A stretch of 64,000 bases of DNA from Sphingomonas sp. AP4-R1 (GTDB lineage: Bacteria > Pseudomonadota > Alphaproteobacteria > Sphingomonadales > Sphingomonadaceae): assembly GCF_013113735.1 (NCBI RefSeq), contig NZ_CP053346.1, forward strand, positions 5,036,001 to 5,100,000, in the 5' to 3' direction. The notes beneath the pieces were generated by a model. It saw only the letters and a list, made by a program, of their open reading frames with translations. It ran no database searches and was not told the origin of the DNA. Positions 46,348 through 56,210 of this stretch are shown here, in pieces; the first letter of the stretch is position 1, and each line of letters opens with the position of its first letter. A program made the translations under genes and the position numbers.

Positions 46348-46662
46348 ACAGATTTTTTACCAATTGCTCGCTAACCGCGCGGTCTCGTCGGATCCGACCC
46401 AGTTAGGCCCGGACGGTTTGAATTCTGCGCTTGGGCAATCGGTCATGCTCCGCACTTATGTCGGCTTCTGGCACGAGACGACATTGGCATCGAAGCGAGC
46501 GAATGGCGGAAGGTGGTCGCGAGCCGCCGCCAGGTTCGCGGCGCGACTGACCCAGTTGCGGTCATTCGATGCGCGCTTAGAGCTCCTCAAGATCAGACGC
46601 TTGTTCATAAAGTTGCAATAGGACCTTCGCATCCGAAAGAGATGAGGAGCGTGTCGCGGTGA
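46348..46662. other. Intergenic stretch with no gene seen
   Basis: An 85-codon plus-strand frame exists here but has no ribosome-binding site and unprotein-like Arg/Ala composition. I leave it out. Confidence 0.4.
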
Positions 46663-47358
46663 TCAGTCGCCCTCGCCGATCTGCCTTTTTCTAATTGCCT
46701 TCACACTATGCACGCCGGGCGCTTCCTGCAGCCTGGAGGCACATGATCGGATGTCAGCTTCTGACACGCGCGTGAGATGCACAAAGGTCTCATCGCCGCC
46801 ATCATCGGCAGGCGTCACATGCACTCGCTTGATCTGCCCTGACCGGACGCGCAGGATTTTTTGCAGATCCTCGATTGAGACGGCACCGCGCTCGCAACGG
46901 AAACTGAACGAACAGCTCTGGACACGAGCCCTGTAGGCTCGCTCAAAAGGCTTCAGACCTGCGAGGATGCCAAGAATGATGGCGGTGGACACAGCCGCGG
47001 CAAAGAACAGGCCACCGCCTGCTGCCAGCCCGAGGGCTGCCACGGCCCATATCGATGCCGCCGTCGTGAGGCCCCGGACTGTGCCACCTCGAAGCAGAAT
47101 CGATCCGGCACCGAGAAATCCCACGCCGGAGACGACTTGAGCCGCCACGCGGGATGGGTCGAGTACGACATGCGGCAATTGCGTCGAGCGTTGAAAACCA
47201 TAGGCGGAAACGATCATGAACAGGCAGGCACCGACGCTCACCAACATGTGCGTACGGATCCCCGCCGACCACAGCAGTCTTTCACGCTCGAAGCCGACAA
47301 GGCTTCCAAGCAAGGCCGCGACGGTCAAGCGCAGCAGTATGTCAGTGTCGCTAATCAC
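46663..47358 (-). CDS. MgtC/SapB-family membrane protein
   Basis: A 231-residue protein with an N-terminal MgtC domain: LLRLTVAALLGSLVGFERE, THMLVSVGACLFMIVS, RVAAQVVSGVGFLGAGSILL, GLTTAASIWAVAALGLAAGGG and a fifth helix. A soluble ACT-like C-terminal domain ends the protein (KILRVRSGQIKRVHV...). MgtC proteins inhibit the F1Fo ATPase and aid growth in low Mg or in hosts; many homologues are uncharacterised. A GTG at 47358 begins the family-like sequence; a TTG at 47394 is an alternative. Confidence 0.85.
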   Translation of the reverse strand: MISDTDILLRLTVAALLGSLVGFERERLLWSAGIRTHMLVSVGACLFMIVSAYGFQRSTQLPHVVLDPSRVAAQVVSGVGFLGAGSILLRGGTVRGLTTAASIWAVAALGLAAGGGLFFAAAVSTAIILGILAGLKPFERAYRARVQSCSFSFRCERGAVSIEDLQKILRVRSGQIKRVHVTPADDGGDETFVHLTRVSEADIRSCASRLQEAPGVHSVKAIRKRQIGEGD

Positions 47359-47485
47359 TCCGTGCGAACCGGGAGGCCGCCGCAATCGTTCCAAAGCCTA
47401 GCTGCCGATCAGCCGGAAAGAAAATCGATTGTCATAAAAGTGTCACATTATATGAGGGCGCGATGGTGGAATTGGGCTTTCCTCG

Positions 47486-47935
47486 GTGACGCTTCAGTCG
47501 GCGGCCATACCGTATCGGATCGATGAGGCCGGCGAAGTCGCCGTGCTGCTCGTAAGCTCGCGAACTCAGGGACGATGGATTCTTCCTAAAGGGAAGATAG
47601 GTGCCCGAATGATGGCGCGCCGTTCAGCCGAACGAGAAGCTTTCGAGGAAGCGGGCGTGCTCGGGCGCATCGGCCGGGAGCCGGTTGGATCCTATCGGCA
47701 GCCTATCGGCGGCGGCACAGATCGCGGTGAAGTGCTGGTCGTGCACGCCTTTGCGCTGCGCGTGACGGATGAGTTGGATGTCTGGCAGGAAATGCATCAG
47801 CGCCAGCGAAAGTGGTTCACGATCAAGGAAGCACTGCGGGCGGTTCGGGATCCTGAGATCAAAAAGATGATCCGAAAATTCCGCTCTTACCTCAAACAGT
47901 CTGCGCGGTCCGAGATGCCATCGGCCGCAGACTGA
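47486..47935 (+). CDS. NUDIX hydrolase
   Basis: A 149-residue Nudix-fold protein like the diadenosine/diphosphoinositol-polyphosphate hydrolases: AAIPYRIDEAGEVAVLLVSS, RWILPKGKI, and the Nudix box region ending EREAFEEAGVLG. The box keeps REAFEEAG, but Met stands where the first conserved Glu (GX5E) should be, so activity or specificity may differ. GTG start with no clear ribosome-binding site. Stands alone between convergent genes. Confidence 0.82.
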   Translation: MTLQSAAIPYRIDEAGEVAVLLVSSRTQGRWILPKGKIGARMMARRSAEREAFEEAGVLGRIGREPVGSYRQPIGGGTDRGEVLVVHAFALRVTDELDVWQEMHQRQRKWFTIKEALRAVRDPEIKKMIRKFRSYLKQSARSEMPSAAD

Positions 47936-48022
47936 CGAGAATGGTGGGTAACCGCAGACAGGCACCCTGCCCCACCGGCTAACTACTCCCACCGGACGAT
48001 TGGCATCCGGTTGAAGGTCAAG

Positions 48023-48859
48023 CTATGCCTGATGGCCAATACAAATCGCACCGATTGCGACGACCAGGCACGCTGCTATCCTGTAAGCGGTCAGGCGCTC
48101 GTGCAGGAATACGCGACCGATCAATGCCGCAAACACCACGCTCGTTTCACGAAGGGCCGATACCGTCCCCATCGCGCCCAGCGACATCGCATAGATCACG
48201 ATGCCATACGCGATGAGGGACACGATGCCACCGCCTGCGGCGGTCAGCGTCTCCGGCACCCCTCTTACGAGTGAGCGACCATCACGAAGCGCAACGTAGA
48301 CCAAGGGTGCGGACACGCCCCAGAGCAGGCACATCCACACCGTATATCCTACGGGCGCGCCCGACAGTCGAACCCCAATCCCATCTGTGACGCTGTAGGC
48401 GCCAATGAAACAGCCCGTGCCGAATGCGTAGGGCAGACTATCGAGGCCGACTCCTCGGTTCTGGAAAGCAAGCGAGACGATTCCGCCCGAAACCAGGGCG
48501 ATCCCGACCGCGCTGACCGCGTCCGGTATTTCGCCTGCAAAGGCCGCGGCTCCTAGCGAAACGAGGACCGGTGATGATCCTCTCGATATCGGATAGGTCT
48601 GGCCAAGATCGCCGCTGCGGTAGGTGCGGACGAGGAACAGGTTGTAGCCGGTATGAAGAAGAGCCGAGACGATCGCATAGACCCAGCTGCTTCGGGCCGG
48701 AAGGGCGACGAATGGCGCCAGGCAGGTACAGACGACCGCGATCGCGAGGCACATCACCGTCATCGACCATAAGCGGTCGGCTCCAGCACGCAGCATCGCG
48801 TTCCAGCTCGCGTGGAGGACCGCCGCGAGCATGACGATAGCGACCACGCCCAGCGTCAT
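48023..48859 (-). CDS. EamA/DMT-family transporter
   Basis: A 278-residue inner-membrane protein with ten predicted helices in two EamA repeats (from VVAIVMLAAVLHASWNAMLR to YRIAACLVVAIGAICIG). YPISRGSSPVLVSLGA and SALRETSVVFAALIGRVFLHERL are the paired signature regions of the DMT superfamily, which exports amino acids or metabolites. A decayed partial copy lies at 16974-17135. Substrate unknown. Confidence 0.88.
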   Translation of the reverse strand: MTLGVVAIVMLAAVLHASWNAMLRAGADRLWSMTVMCLAIAVVCTCLAPFVALPARSSWVYAIVSALLHTGYNLFLVRTYRSGDLGQTYPISRGSSPVLVSLGAAAFAGEIPDAVSAVGIALVSGGIVSLAFQNRGVGLDSLPYAFGTGCFIGAYSVTDGIGVRLSGAPVGYTVWMCLLWGVSAPLVYVALRDGRSLVRGVPETLTAAGGGIVSLIAYGIVIYAMSLGAMGTVSALRETSVVFAALIGRVFLHERLTAYRIAACLVVAIGAICIGHQA

Positions 48860-48889
48860 CCCCGTCGAGCGCTCATCGCGACGATCTGA

Positions 48890-49327
48890 TCATTCAGCGT
48901 TCCGGTCCGCCGGGAAAAAGCGCAGCGTTCCTGCCGATCGCGCTTTGCCACCTGTGTCCTTGGGGTGGTGGACGCCATCGGTGACAGGAACCTCGAAAAA
49001 GTCGAACGGACTGACGCCGTCCAGACAGGCGACGTTCACCCCATAAAGGTTTGGATCGGAGCGACGCTGGTGATGGGTGTAGATGCCGCAGCGAGAGCAG
49101 AAAAAATGCTCAGCTGTCATCGTGTTGAACCGATAGCGGGTCAACGCATCCGCGCCCTGCAGGATCTTCATTCCGCTGACTTCCGCTGACACCGCGATCG
49201 CTCCGCGCATCCGACAGAAGGAGCAATTGCACCGGCGGATTGTCTCGAAGCCTTCAGACAGCTTCACCTCGAATTGGACGATGCCGCAATGACATTGCCC
49301 GTTCAGCGTCTTTTCTGTGTCACCCAA
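48890..49327 (-). CDS. GFA-family (CENP-V/GFA) zinc protein
   Basis: A 145-residue protein with the GFA zinc pattern: GQCHCG, then RRCNCSFCRMRG, and FFCSRCGIYTHHQRR. The fold binds one or two zinc ions. The founding member was proposed to join glutathione and formaldehyde, but most homologues have no proven activity. It lies 30 bases upstream of and on the same strand as the EamA gene. Confidence 0.88.
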   Translation of the reverse strand: MGDTEKTLNGQCHCGIVQFEVKLSEGFETIRRCNCSFCRMRGAIAVSAEVSGMKILQGADALTRYRFNTMTAEHFFCSRCGIYTHHQRRSDPNLYGVNVACLDGVSPFDFFEVPVTDGVHHPKDTGGKARSAGTLRFFPADRNAE

Positions 49328-49624
49328 GGGAAGCCTCCAAACGCAACCACGCTAGGACCGCGAATAGCTGAGGAGCAAGCGCGACCAAAACCGCGACGGT
49401 TACGAAGCGACCAGCGGCTGATGCGCCCCATATCCGGCCATTCGCATCTAACGCTGATCTCCACTTTCTGCCGCTTATTCATGTCTGAGGCGGAAAGGCA
49501 GGAACAAGAACGCGGATCGTGTCGAAAAACGGTGAGCGCTTTCCTACAACGGCCCGGTCGAGCCAGCCGTTGTTGCGATCCAAGCGATATCAGCCGAAGG
49601 CGGTCCATCAGCAAGAGATATACC

Positions 49625-50315
49625 ATGAGCGAGAGCCGCCCCGCCGCCCCACCCGCTTTGATGCGGATGCAGACTAACATCCTCGCGAACGCAGAGCGGC
49701 ACTTGCTCCTGCGCCTATGCGGATTACTCCCCCGCTGGATGCGCCCGGACCATCTCACAAGCATTGGCATGCTGGGTTCGATTGCAATTTTCGCGGGCTA
49801 TGCCGGGAGCAATTTCGGTGCCGGTTGGCTGCTTCTCTCGCTAGCCGGCTATTTTATACAGTGGTTCGGAGACTCACTCGATGGAAGTCTGGCGCGGTTT
49901 CGTCAGATCGAGCGACCTTCCTATGGCTATTTTCTCGATCATAGCTGCGATGGAATAACCACTTTCCTGATCTTAGCAGGGATCGGCGTGAGCCCGTATG
50001 TCAGGATGGACATCGCGCTGCTCGGGCTCGTGGGCTATCTGCTTCTGTCGGTACATGCCTTTCTGTGCGCCCGTGTTCTTGGCGAGCTTAAACTGACATA
50101 TGCAGCAGCGGGGCCAACGGAATTGCGTTTAATGCTGATTTTGTTGACGGTAGCGATGATGGTTCTGGGACCGGCTCCAGGCATGTTCGGCTTTATTTCA
50201 GGATTCGATCTTTTTTTTAGGTGCCGTTGGCTGCATTCTCTTGATGTTGTTCATCAGGCACACGGTCGGCGTCGCCCGCAGGCTGGCCAAATTGGATCCA
50301 GCATCGACTTCTTGA
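49625..50315 (+). pseudogene. CDP-alcohol phosphatidyltransferase gene, frameshift near the 3' end
   Basis: The N-terminal 195 residues are sound: the CDP-alcohol motif GDSLDGSLARFRQIERPSYGYFLDHSCDG and several membrane helices. At a run of eight T (50211-50218) the frame goes wrong. With seven T it would read DLFLGAVGCILLMLFIRHTVG...LDPASTS and stop at 50315, giving a complete last helix. As written, the frame runs on to 50341 without one. The enzyme would couple an alcohol to a CDP-diacylglycerol-type lipid in the inner membrane. A 5' fragment of a paralogue lies at 29491. Confidence 0.8.
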
Positions 50316-50419
50316 ACGACCCATGTGTGGACCTCGGGTAATCGCGGGACTGATTCGAGCTATCGATAGTGCTGCGATCCGGGCGCTCGGCCCGGTGGTG
50401 AGCACCATCGGAGGGTTCG

Positions 50420-51443
50420 ATGCCGCATTCAGTTGGTTTGGACGTATCCCAGAAGACCACGGCGATCTGCGTGGTCGATGCCGAAGGGCGGCGGGTTTGG
50501 AGGGGCACCAGCCCGACCGATCCTGGTCCGATCTCGCAGCTCATCTCCAGGCATGCAGGCGCCAACGCGAAGTTAGGCGTTGAGACCGGCGCGATGACGC
50601 CGTGGCTTGTACACGGCCTCCGTGCGGCTGGTCTCGATGTCGCGGTCCTTGACGCCCGCCGGGTGAAGGCAGCGCTGCAAATGAGGCTGAACAAGACCGA
50701 CCAAAATGACGCAGAAGGGCTGGCGCAGGTGGTACGGCTGGTACCGCTCGGTCCACGTCAAGTCGCTGGATGCGCATCAAGCACGATCCCTTCTCGGCGC
50801 GCGAGCCCAACTCGTCGGAATGAGGACGCGACTTTCCAATATGGTGCGCGGCGTGCTGAAGACATTCGGCCTGCTGCCGGGGGCCGACCGCGGCCTCAGG
50901 TTCGACCGCCGCGTCGAAGCAATGATCGAGGATGCGCCGGACGTCGCATTGATCGTGAGACCGCTCCTTGCCACCTGGAGGCAGCTTCGTGAGCAGATTG
51001 CCGTCTTCGACACGACCGTTCAGCGCCGGGTGAAGAGAGACGCGACCTGCAGATTGCTCATGACAGTTCCGGGCATCGGCGCCCTATCGGCACTCGCATT
51101 CGTCAGCACTATCGAGGATCCAACCCGCTTCGCTCGCTCGCGATCCGTCGGAGCACACCTCGGCCTGACGCCGCGGCGCTACCAGTCAGGTGAGATGGAC
51201 CGTAGCGGGCACATTTCTGGATGCGGCGACGTCCTCGCGCGAACGCTCATGTACGAGGCGGCCATCGTGATCCTCCACCGGGTGAAACGACCGCTGCACC
51301 TGAAGGACTGGGCGCTGGCGATCGTCGAGCGAGCCGGACCAGGCAAGGCGCGGGTCGCGCTGGCGCGGAAACTATCGGTGATCCTGCACAGCGTGTGGCG
51401 CTCAGGTGAGCCGTTCCGCTGGGAGCCTGCCACCGTAGCGTAG
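50420..51443 (+). pseudogene. IS110-family transposase, frameshifted
   Basis: The start (MPHSVGLDVSQKTTAICVVD) and DEDD nuclease region (LNKTDQNDAEGLAQVV) are in one frame. From about 50745 the protein continues in another frame: SVHVKSLDAHQARSLLGARAQL...VPGIGALSALAFVSTIEDP...GLTPRRYQSGE, the transposase_20 domain with its catalytic Ser region. A 1-2 base loss at about 50740-50750 splits them. GGAGGG precedes the ATG. The element ends cannot be fixed by inverted repeats, since IS110 lacks them. Confidence 0.8.
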
Positions 51444-51928
51444 CCAGATCGTCCGGCAGGAGCCGGACGTACGTGTCGCCTCGGGCGAGGTGTGGGCGAC
51501 TGCGCGGTAGGGGCCATGGGCACGTGATCTGACGTCAGCCCGTTGTGGACCTTGCAGCGCCCGCGCTTTTCCGACCGGACCAGATGCTGCGGCGGCCGAT
51601 GCCGACCGCGAAGAGAACCATGACCCGGAAGGCGACAAAGAAGAAGTTGACGAGGGAGGCGCGATTAGAGAACGGCCCTCCGTTGGCAAGTACGAGCATT
51701 CGCCTAGCGTTGCTGGTTGGTGCGGCCATGTGTCCGACCTGTTGGTGCGGCGCATAGTGCCGCTGGCCGTAATGCCATTCGCGCGTCTCGGGTCCCGATC
51801 AATCCCGCGCACTCGAGGTGCTTGGGTCATAGTGGGTTTTCCCGATCCGGCGGTTCAACCGGCTTGTTGCATTAGCTCCTGATCGCCCTTTCCAACCTCG
51901 TCAGGCGCGGTCGCCCGCGCCGTGTTCC
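51444..51928. other. Stretch between two IS110-type transposases, no gene seen
   Basis: About 480 bases, probably IS ends plus a short chromosomal spacer. A basic 70-codon plus-strand frame at 51545 overlaps a minus-strand frame; neither has support. Confidence 0.4.
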
Positions 51929-52951
51929 TTATGCCACCAGCGGCTCACGATACCGCTCACCGCTGGCCATCATCGCCCAGATCATGCGCGCGTTCTTGTT
52001 GGCGAGCGCAACCGCGGCGACCTTGGTCTTGCGGCGGGCGAGCAGCTGAACAAGCCACGGCCGCTTGGCGCCGTTACGTTCGGCAAAGCGCACCACCGCC
52101 ATGGCGCCGACGATCAGCATCTGGCGCAGGTACTGATGGCCGGCCTTGGTGATGCCGCCGAGCCGCTCCCTGCCGCCGCTGGAATTCTGCCGCGGCACCA
52201 GGCCGATCCACGCGGAGAGGTTGCGGCCTGAGCGGAAGATCGCAGGATCGGGAACGGTGGCGACGATGGCGCTGGCGAGCAGCGGCCCCACGCCGGGTAT
52301 CTCCATCAGCCGACGGCCAAGCTCGGTCTCGCGTGCGCTCGCCAAGATGCGGCGGTCGTTTTCCAGGATCTGCTCTTTCACGATGCGCAGCTGAGCCGCA
52401 AGCATCTCCAGGCAGAACCGCGCGTCGGCCGGCACCCGCTCGTCAGTCGGGTCGGCGATGACGTCGAGGAGCTGCTCGATGCCGTTCCTGCCGATCGGTG
52501 CCGCAATCCCGAACTCGGCTAGGTGCGCCCGCATCGCGTTCGACAGCTGCGTCCGTTGGCGGTTCAGGATCAGGCGAACACGATGCAGCATCATAGCGCT
52601 CTGCTGCTCGGGCGACTTGATGCCGACGAAGCGCATGGTCGGGCGGGTCACCGCCTCGCAGATCGCCTCGGCATCGGCTGCATCGTTCTTGCTGCGCTTG
52701 ACGTACGGCTTCACGTACTGCGCCGGCATGAGTTTCACGTCATGCCCGAGCGCCACCAGCTCGCGTGCCCAGTAATGCGAGGTTGTGCAGGCCTCGATGC
52801 CAACCAGGCACGGCGGCAGCTTGGCGAAGAACTTTAGCATGCGGCCACGGGTCAGGCGCTGGCGAACCACCGCAACACCCTCCGCGTCGACCCCGTGCAC
52901 CTGGAATACGTTCTTCGCGAGATCGAGACCTATCGTCGTGACGTTCCCCAT
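51929..52951 (-). CDS. IS110-family (IS1111 type) transposase
   Basis: A 340-residue transposase: TIGLDLAKNVFQVHGVD (first Asp), CLVGIEACTTSHYWAREL, KNDAADAEAICEAV (DEDD nuclease), then MEIPGVGPLLASAIVATV, SAWIGLVPRQNSSGG and the C-terminal KTKVAAVALANKNARMIWAM. The frame is intact, so the element could be active. GGGAGAGCC precedes the ATG at 52951; longer upstream starts are ignored. Element ends not defined. Confidence 0.92.
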   Translation of the reverse strand: MGNVTTIGLDLAKNVFQVHGVDAEGVAVVRQRLTRGRMLKFFAKLPPCLVGIEACTTSHYWARELVALGHDVKLMPAQYVKPYVKRSKNDAADAEAICEAVTRPTMRFVGIKSPEQQSAMMLHRVRLILNRQRTQLSNAMRAHLAEFGIAAPIGRNGIEQLLDVIADPTDERVPADARFCLEMLAAQLRIVKEQILENDRRILASARETELGRRLMEIPGVGPLLASAIVATVPDPAIFRSGRNLSAWIGLVPRQNSSGGRERLGGITKAGHQYLRQMLIVGAMAVVRFAERNGAKRPWLVQLLARRKTKVAAVALANKNARMIWAMMASGERYREPLVA

Positions 52952-53029
52952 CGTGGCTCTCCCTTCCGGCTCTCCGCAGATCATTCTGCGGGAGGGTTGG
53001 AGAGCCGTCCACGTCATCAATCCCGGCCA

Positions 53030-53073
53030 TTCATGGCCGCCATTCCATCTCTCGAAACCGGCCATCCGTTAAT
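53030..53073 (+). repeat. Dispersed extragenic repeat, copy 2
   Basis: Core CCGGCCATCCGTTAAT at 53058-53073, with CCATTCATGGCCGCCATTCC upstream. Confidence 0.5.
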
Positions 53074-53227
53074 GCCGCCGGTGCCCCGGATCGGTGCTGC
53101 GAACCGGCTGCGCGGTACGGCCGGATTTGCCACTTTCCGGCCAGACCGCTTCCCGTATTTCATGCTAGCGTGCTGACGTTCTGCTTCATGCCGTTTGGCT
53201 CTGGAGCGATTGTTGTGCGGGGGCAGG

Positions 53228-54646
53228 ATGCGGGGACGCGAGCAGCACGACAGTAAACCCACGCTTTCGCGTACGCTGACGCTTCTCCCGGCAATGGCCC
53301 TGATCGTGACGAACGTGGTCGGCACAGGCATCTTCACGAAAACCCGCGTGATGACCTGCAATGTCGGGTCGCCGTGGCTGGTGATGCTGGCTTTCACCGC
53401 GGCAGGGCTGCTTACCCTTGCAGGAGCGCTCACCTTCGCTGAACTCGGCGCGATGCTGCCACGCTCCGGCGGACACTACACCTACATCCAGGCAGCGTTC
53501 GGGCGCCTGTGGGCCTTCCTGTTCGGCTGGATGGAGACCCTGCTCGATGGTGCCGCCAGCGTCGCAGCGATCGCGATGGTCTTTGCGATGTTCCTGAACG
53601 ATCTGACGAGCGACACGCTTTCGCCAACCGTGGTTCTCGTCGTGACGCTGCTGACAATCGGTGTCACGACCTTGCTCGCGAGCGCATCGATGCACGCGAA
53701 CGGCCTCGTCGTCGCGACAGTAACCGTGCTCAAGGTCGTGCTGGTGCTAAGCATCGGACTCGCCGCATTCTGGGTCACGGACGGATCGTTCGCACATTTT
53801 TCCAGCGCAACGACCGGGGCCACATGCGCCAACGTACCTTCGACCGCCCGGTACGGTATCGCAGGCTTTGGCGCGGCGATGACCGCTGCACTATGGGCCT
53901 ATAACGGGTGGGCCGACCTCTCCTTCGTGGCGGAGGAGGTCAGGCGGCCCGGCATAACCGTCCCGCGCGCGATCATCGGTGCCAGCCTTTTAGTCATCAT
54001 GCTCTATCTCGTGGTCAATCTGGGCTATTTCTACGCGCTTGGCCCGGAGCGCATCGCGGCGCTTCCGGAAAATGCTTCCGTGGCGGGGGCTCTCCTTTCA
54101 CGGCTGCTCGGGGCAAGCGGAGCATCCTTCCTGATCATTGCGATGATGATCTCGACCGCCGGGGCGCTGCATTCCACCGCGCTGTCCATCGCGCGTATCC
54201 CGTTCGGAATGGCCCGCGATGGCCTATTACCCAAGTGGCTGGCGGCAGTTTCGCCCAGAGGCAACGTGCCCGTTCATGCCACCGTCTTCATCGGCGTCTG
54301 CGCCTGCCTGTTCGCGCTCTCGGGCACGTTCGATGCACTGACGGACATGATCGTATTCGCCTTGGTGTTCTTCAACGCGCTGGGCGTCGCGTCCGTCTAC
54401 GTCCTGCGGCGCAAGCTGCCCGACATGGATCGTCCCTATCGCGTCCCCGGTTATCCCCTCGTCCCGGCGGCATTCCTCATCGTCAGTGCAGGCCTGATGT
54501 TGAGCACCCTGGCGACGGCACCTACGCGGGCCATCGTCGGAATTATGCTCGTCGCGACGGGAGTGCCGATATTCATGTGTTTCAGTCGGAGAAACGCCAC
54601 GCCGACGGACCCGGCAAAGACCTCTTTTGGGGGACGCGACACTTGA
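53228..54646 (+). CDS. APC-family amino-acid permease
   Basis: A 472-residue, 12-helix secondary transporter of the APC superfamily (LAT-like). Helix 1 has the unwound motif VTNVVGTGIF; PRSGGHYTYIQAAFG, AALWAYNGWADLSFVAEEVRRPG and RIPFGMARDGLLPKWLA are conserved. It should carry an amino acid or polyamine by proton symport or exchange. AGG follows GGGGGC before the ATG at 53228; an upstream ATG at 53195 is less likely. Monocistronic, downstream of an IS. Confidence 0.9.
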   Translation: MRGREQHDSKPTLSRTLTLLPAMALIVTNVVGTGIFTKTRVMTCNVGSPWLVMLAFTAAGLLTLAGALTFAELGAMLPRSGGHYTYIQAAFGRLWAFLFGWMETLLDGAASVAAIAMVFAMFLNDLTSDTLSPTVVLVVTLLTIGVTTLLASASMHANGLVVATVTVLKVVLVLSIGLAAFWVTDGSFAHFSSATTGATCANVPSTARYGIAGFGAAMTAALWAYNGWADLSFVAEEVRRPGITVPRAIIGASLLVIMLYLVVNLGYFYALGPERIAALPENASVAGALLSRLLGASGASFLIIAMMISTAGALHSTALSIARIPFGMARDGLLPKWLAAVSPRGNVPVHATVFIGVCACLFALSGTFDALTDMIVFALVFFNALGVASVYVLRRKLPDMDRPYRVPGYPLVPAAFLIVSAGLMLSTLATAPTRAIVGIMLVATGVPIFMCFSRRNATPTDPAKTSFGGRDT

Positions 54647-55094
54647 AGCAGAGCGACTGACATTGGTCGAAGCCGACTGAGAGTCGCGCGACCGAGGAGA
54701 CCCACAATCGGCTGTTCATGCCAGCTTTGCGGCCACCCGGAAGCGGGCGTTCGTTAAGACACGATACTATTGCCGCAAAGGGATCGACAGCAGACTGCCA
54801 GCTGGAGAGATATCGAGCACTCTGAGCGCATGTCCGCTTCTTAGCGCTATAATTCGCCGAGCCCCAGAAGCGGACGCTCTCGGCTTTCTGTTACGTCGCT
54901 AAGAGTTGTCTACTGTCTTGAAGAGTGATGCGGCAGGCAGCGCACCGACCGTTACGTCAGCCTCAGCACTCCGCCGCGGAGCGCAGACCGAAAATGCGTG
55001 TAGAGCCTTGCCGCTAGCCCAACGATCGCCATATGCTGCAGTGCAGCAAAAACGCTCACCATGCTGAGGAGCTCGCTGCTCTAGGAGCCGTCAC
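54647..55094. other. Intergenic stretch with a repeat copy
   Basis: No gene seen. A copy of the dispersed repeat lies at 54707-54758; the promoter for the esterase gene must be at the right end. Confidence 0.4.
54707..54758 (+). repeat. Dispersed extragenic repeat, copy 3
   Basis: Core GCGGGCGTTCGTTAAG at 54743-54758, with CGGCTGTTCATGCC upstream. Confidence 0.5.
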
Positions 55095-56210
55095 ATGCGC
55101 AACACGTTCTTCGACAACATCGGGAGGGGTGCTAGCGCAACGACGCCGGTAAACCGGCTTGCCAATTTGACGGTTTTCGGCACTAACCCGGGGGCGCTTT
55201 GTGGCCGCGTCTACGTACCGGCGCAACTGGCAGAATGTCCGGCGCTCGTCGTCGTGCTGCACGGGTGTACGCAGACCGCGGCGGGCTACGACCACGGTTC
55301 AGGCTGGTCGCAGCTCGCCGAGCGATACGGCTTCGTACTCCTCTATCCAGAGCAGGACCGCTCCAACAACGCCAACCTATGCTTCAACTGGTTCGAGCCC
55401 GGAGACATCGCGCGCGACAAAGGCGAGGCGCTGTCGATCCGTCAGATGATTGAAGCGATGGTAGTCGCTCATGGCATCGATCGTGACCGCATCTTCGTGA
55501 CCGGCCTCTCAGCGGGTGGCGCCATGACGTCGGTGATGCTGGCGACCTACCCGGAAACGTTCGCAGGTGGGGCAATCATCGCTGGCCTGCCCTACGGCTG
55601 CGCGTCCAACATACAGGAAGCGTTCGGCGCGATGCGCGCTCGCGGGCAAGGTCGTCCGGACGCGTTGGCTGCGCTTGTTCGACGCGCCTCCGGCCACGAC
55701 GGGCGTTGGCCTTCGATCTCCGTATGGCACGGCACTGGCGACGCCACGGTTAACCCTGGCAATGCCGAAGCGATCATTGAGCAGTGGCTGCCGCTGCACG
55801 GTGTCTCCAGCCCCCCCTCCACCGATATCGTTGACGGATACCCCCACCGCGCCTGGCGTAATGCAAGCGGGCGGATTGTGGTCGAGGCTTACAGCATCAC
55901 CGGGATGGGCCATGGCACCCCGCTCGATACGGGTGGCGCAGACCCGTCTGGCGTTGCGGGACCGTACATGCTCAATGTTGCGATCTCGTCGTCCCAGCGG
56001 ATTGCAGAGTTCTGGGGTTTGACTGCGAACACGATGACGAGGCCGGAGGCAGCGGAACAAGAGCGGGATACACCGGCGATCGCCGGGACGAGCATAGTAC
56101 GCCGCGCTACCAAAGCGCAGCGGATTTACCCCGATCCGAAACCCGCGCCTGGTATCAACGTGCGCCGGATCATCGAGGACGCGTTACGAGCCGGCGGACT
56201 GATGAAATAG
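55095..56210 (+). CDS. PHB-depolymerase-family esterase (LpqC-like)
   Basis: A 371-residue alpha/beta hydrolase. CPALVVVLHGCTQTAAGYDHGSGW carries the oxyanion His-Gly-Cys motif, FVTGLSAGGAM the nucleophile Ser, GTGDATVNPGNAE the acid and GMGHGTPLD the catalytic His: all hallmarks of PHB depolymerase/LpqC esterases. The 45 residues after the domain end in NVRRIIEDALRAGG, a helix seen in phasin-like or intracellular versions. No signal peptide, so probably intracellular. TAGGAGCC precedes the ATG. Confidence 0.88.
   Translation: MRNTFFDNIGRGASATTPVNRLANLTVFGTNPGALCGRVYVPAQLAECPALVVVLHGCTQTAAGYDHGSGWSQLAERYGFVLLYPEQDRSNNANLCFNWFEPGDIARDKGEALSIRQMIEAMVVAHGIDRDRIFVTGLSAGGAMTSVMLATYPETFAGGAIIAGLPYGCASNIQEAFGAMRARGQGRPDALAALVRRASGHDGRWPSISVWHGTGDATVNPGNAEAIIEQWLPLHGVSSPPSTDIVDGYPHRAWRNASGRIVVEAYSITGMGHGTPLDTGGADPSGVAGPYMLNVAISSSQRIAEFWGLTANTMTRPEAAEQERDTPAIAGTSIVRRATKAQRIYPDPKPAPGINVRRIIEDALRAGGLMK

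Noticed and set aside
46364..46621. 85-codon plus-strand frame before the MgtC gene
   Set aside because: No ribosome-binding site, no recognisable pattern, unprotein-like composition.
51535..51757. Overlapping 64-70 codon frames between the IS110-type genes
   Set aside because: They lie in what should be IS ends, with no start context and mutual overlap.
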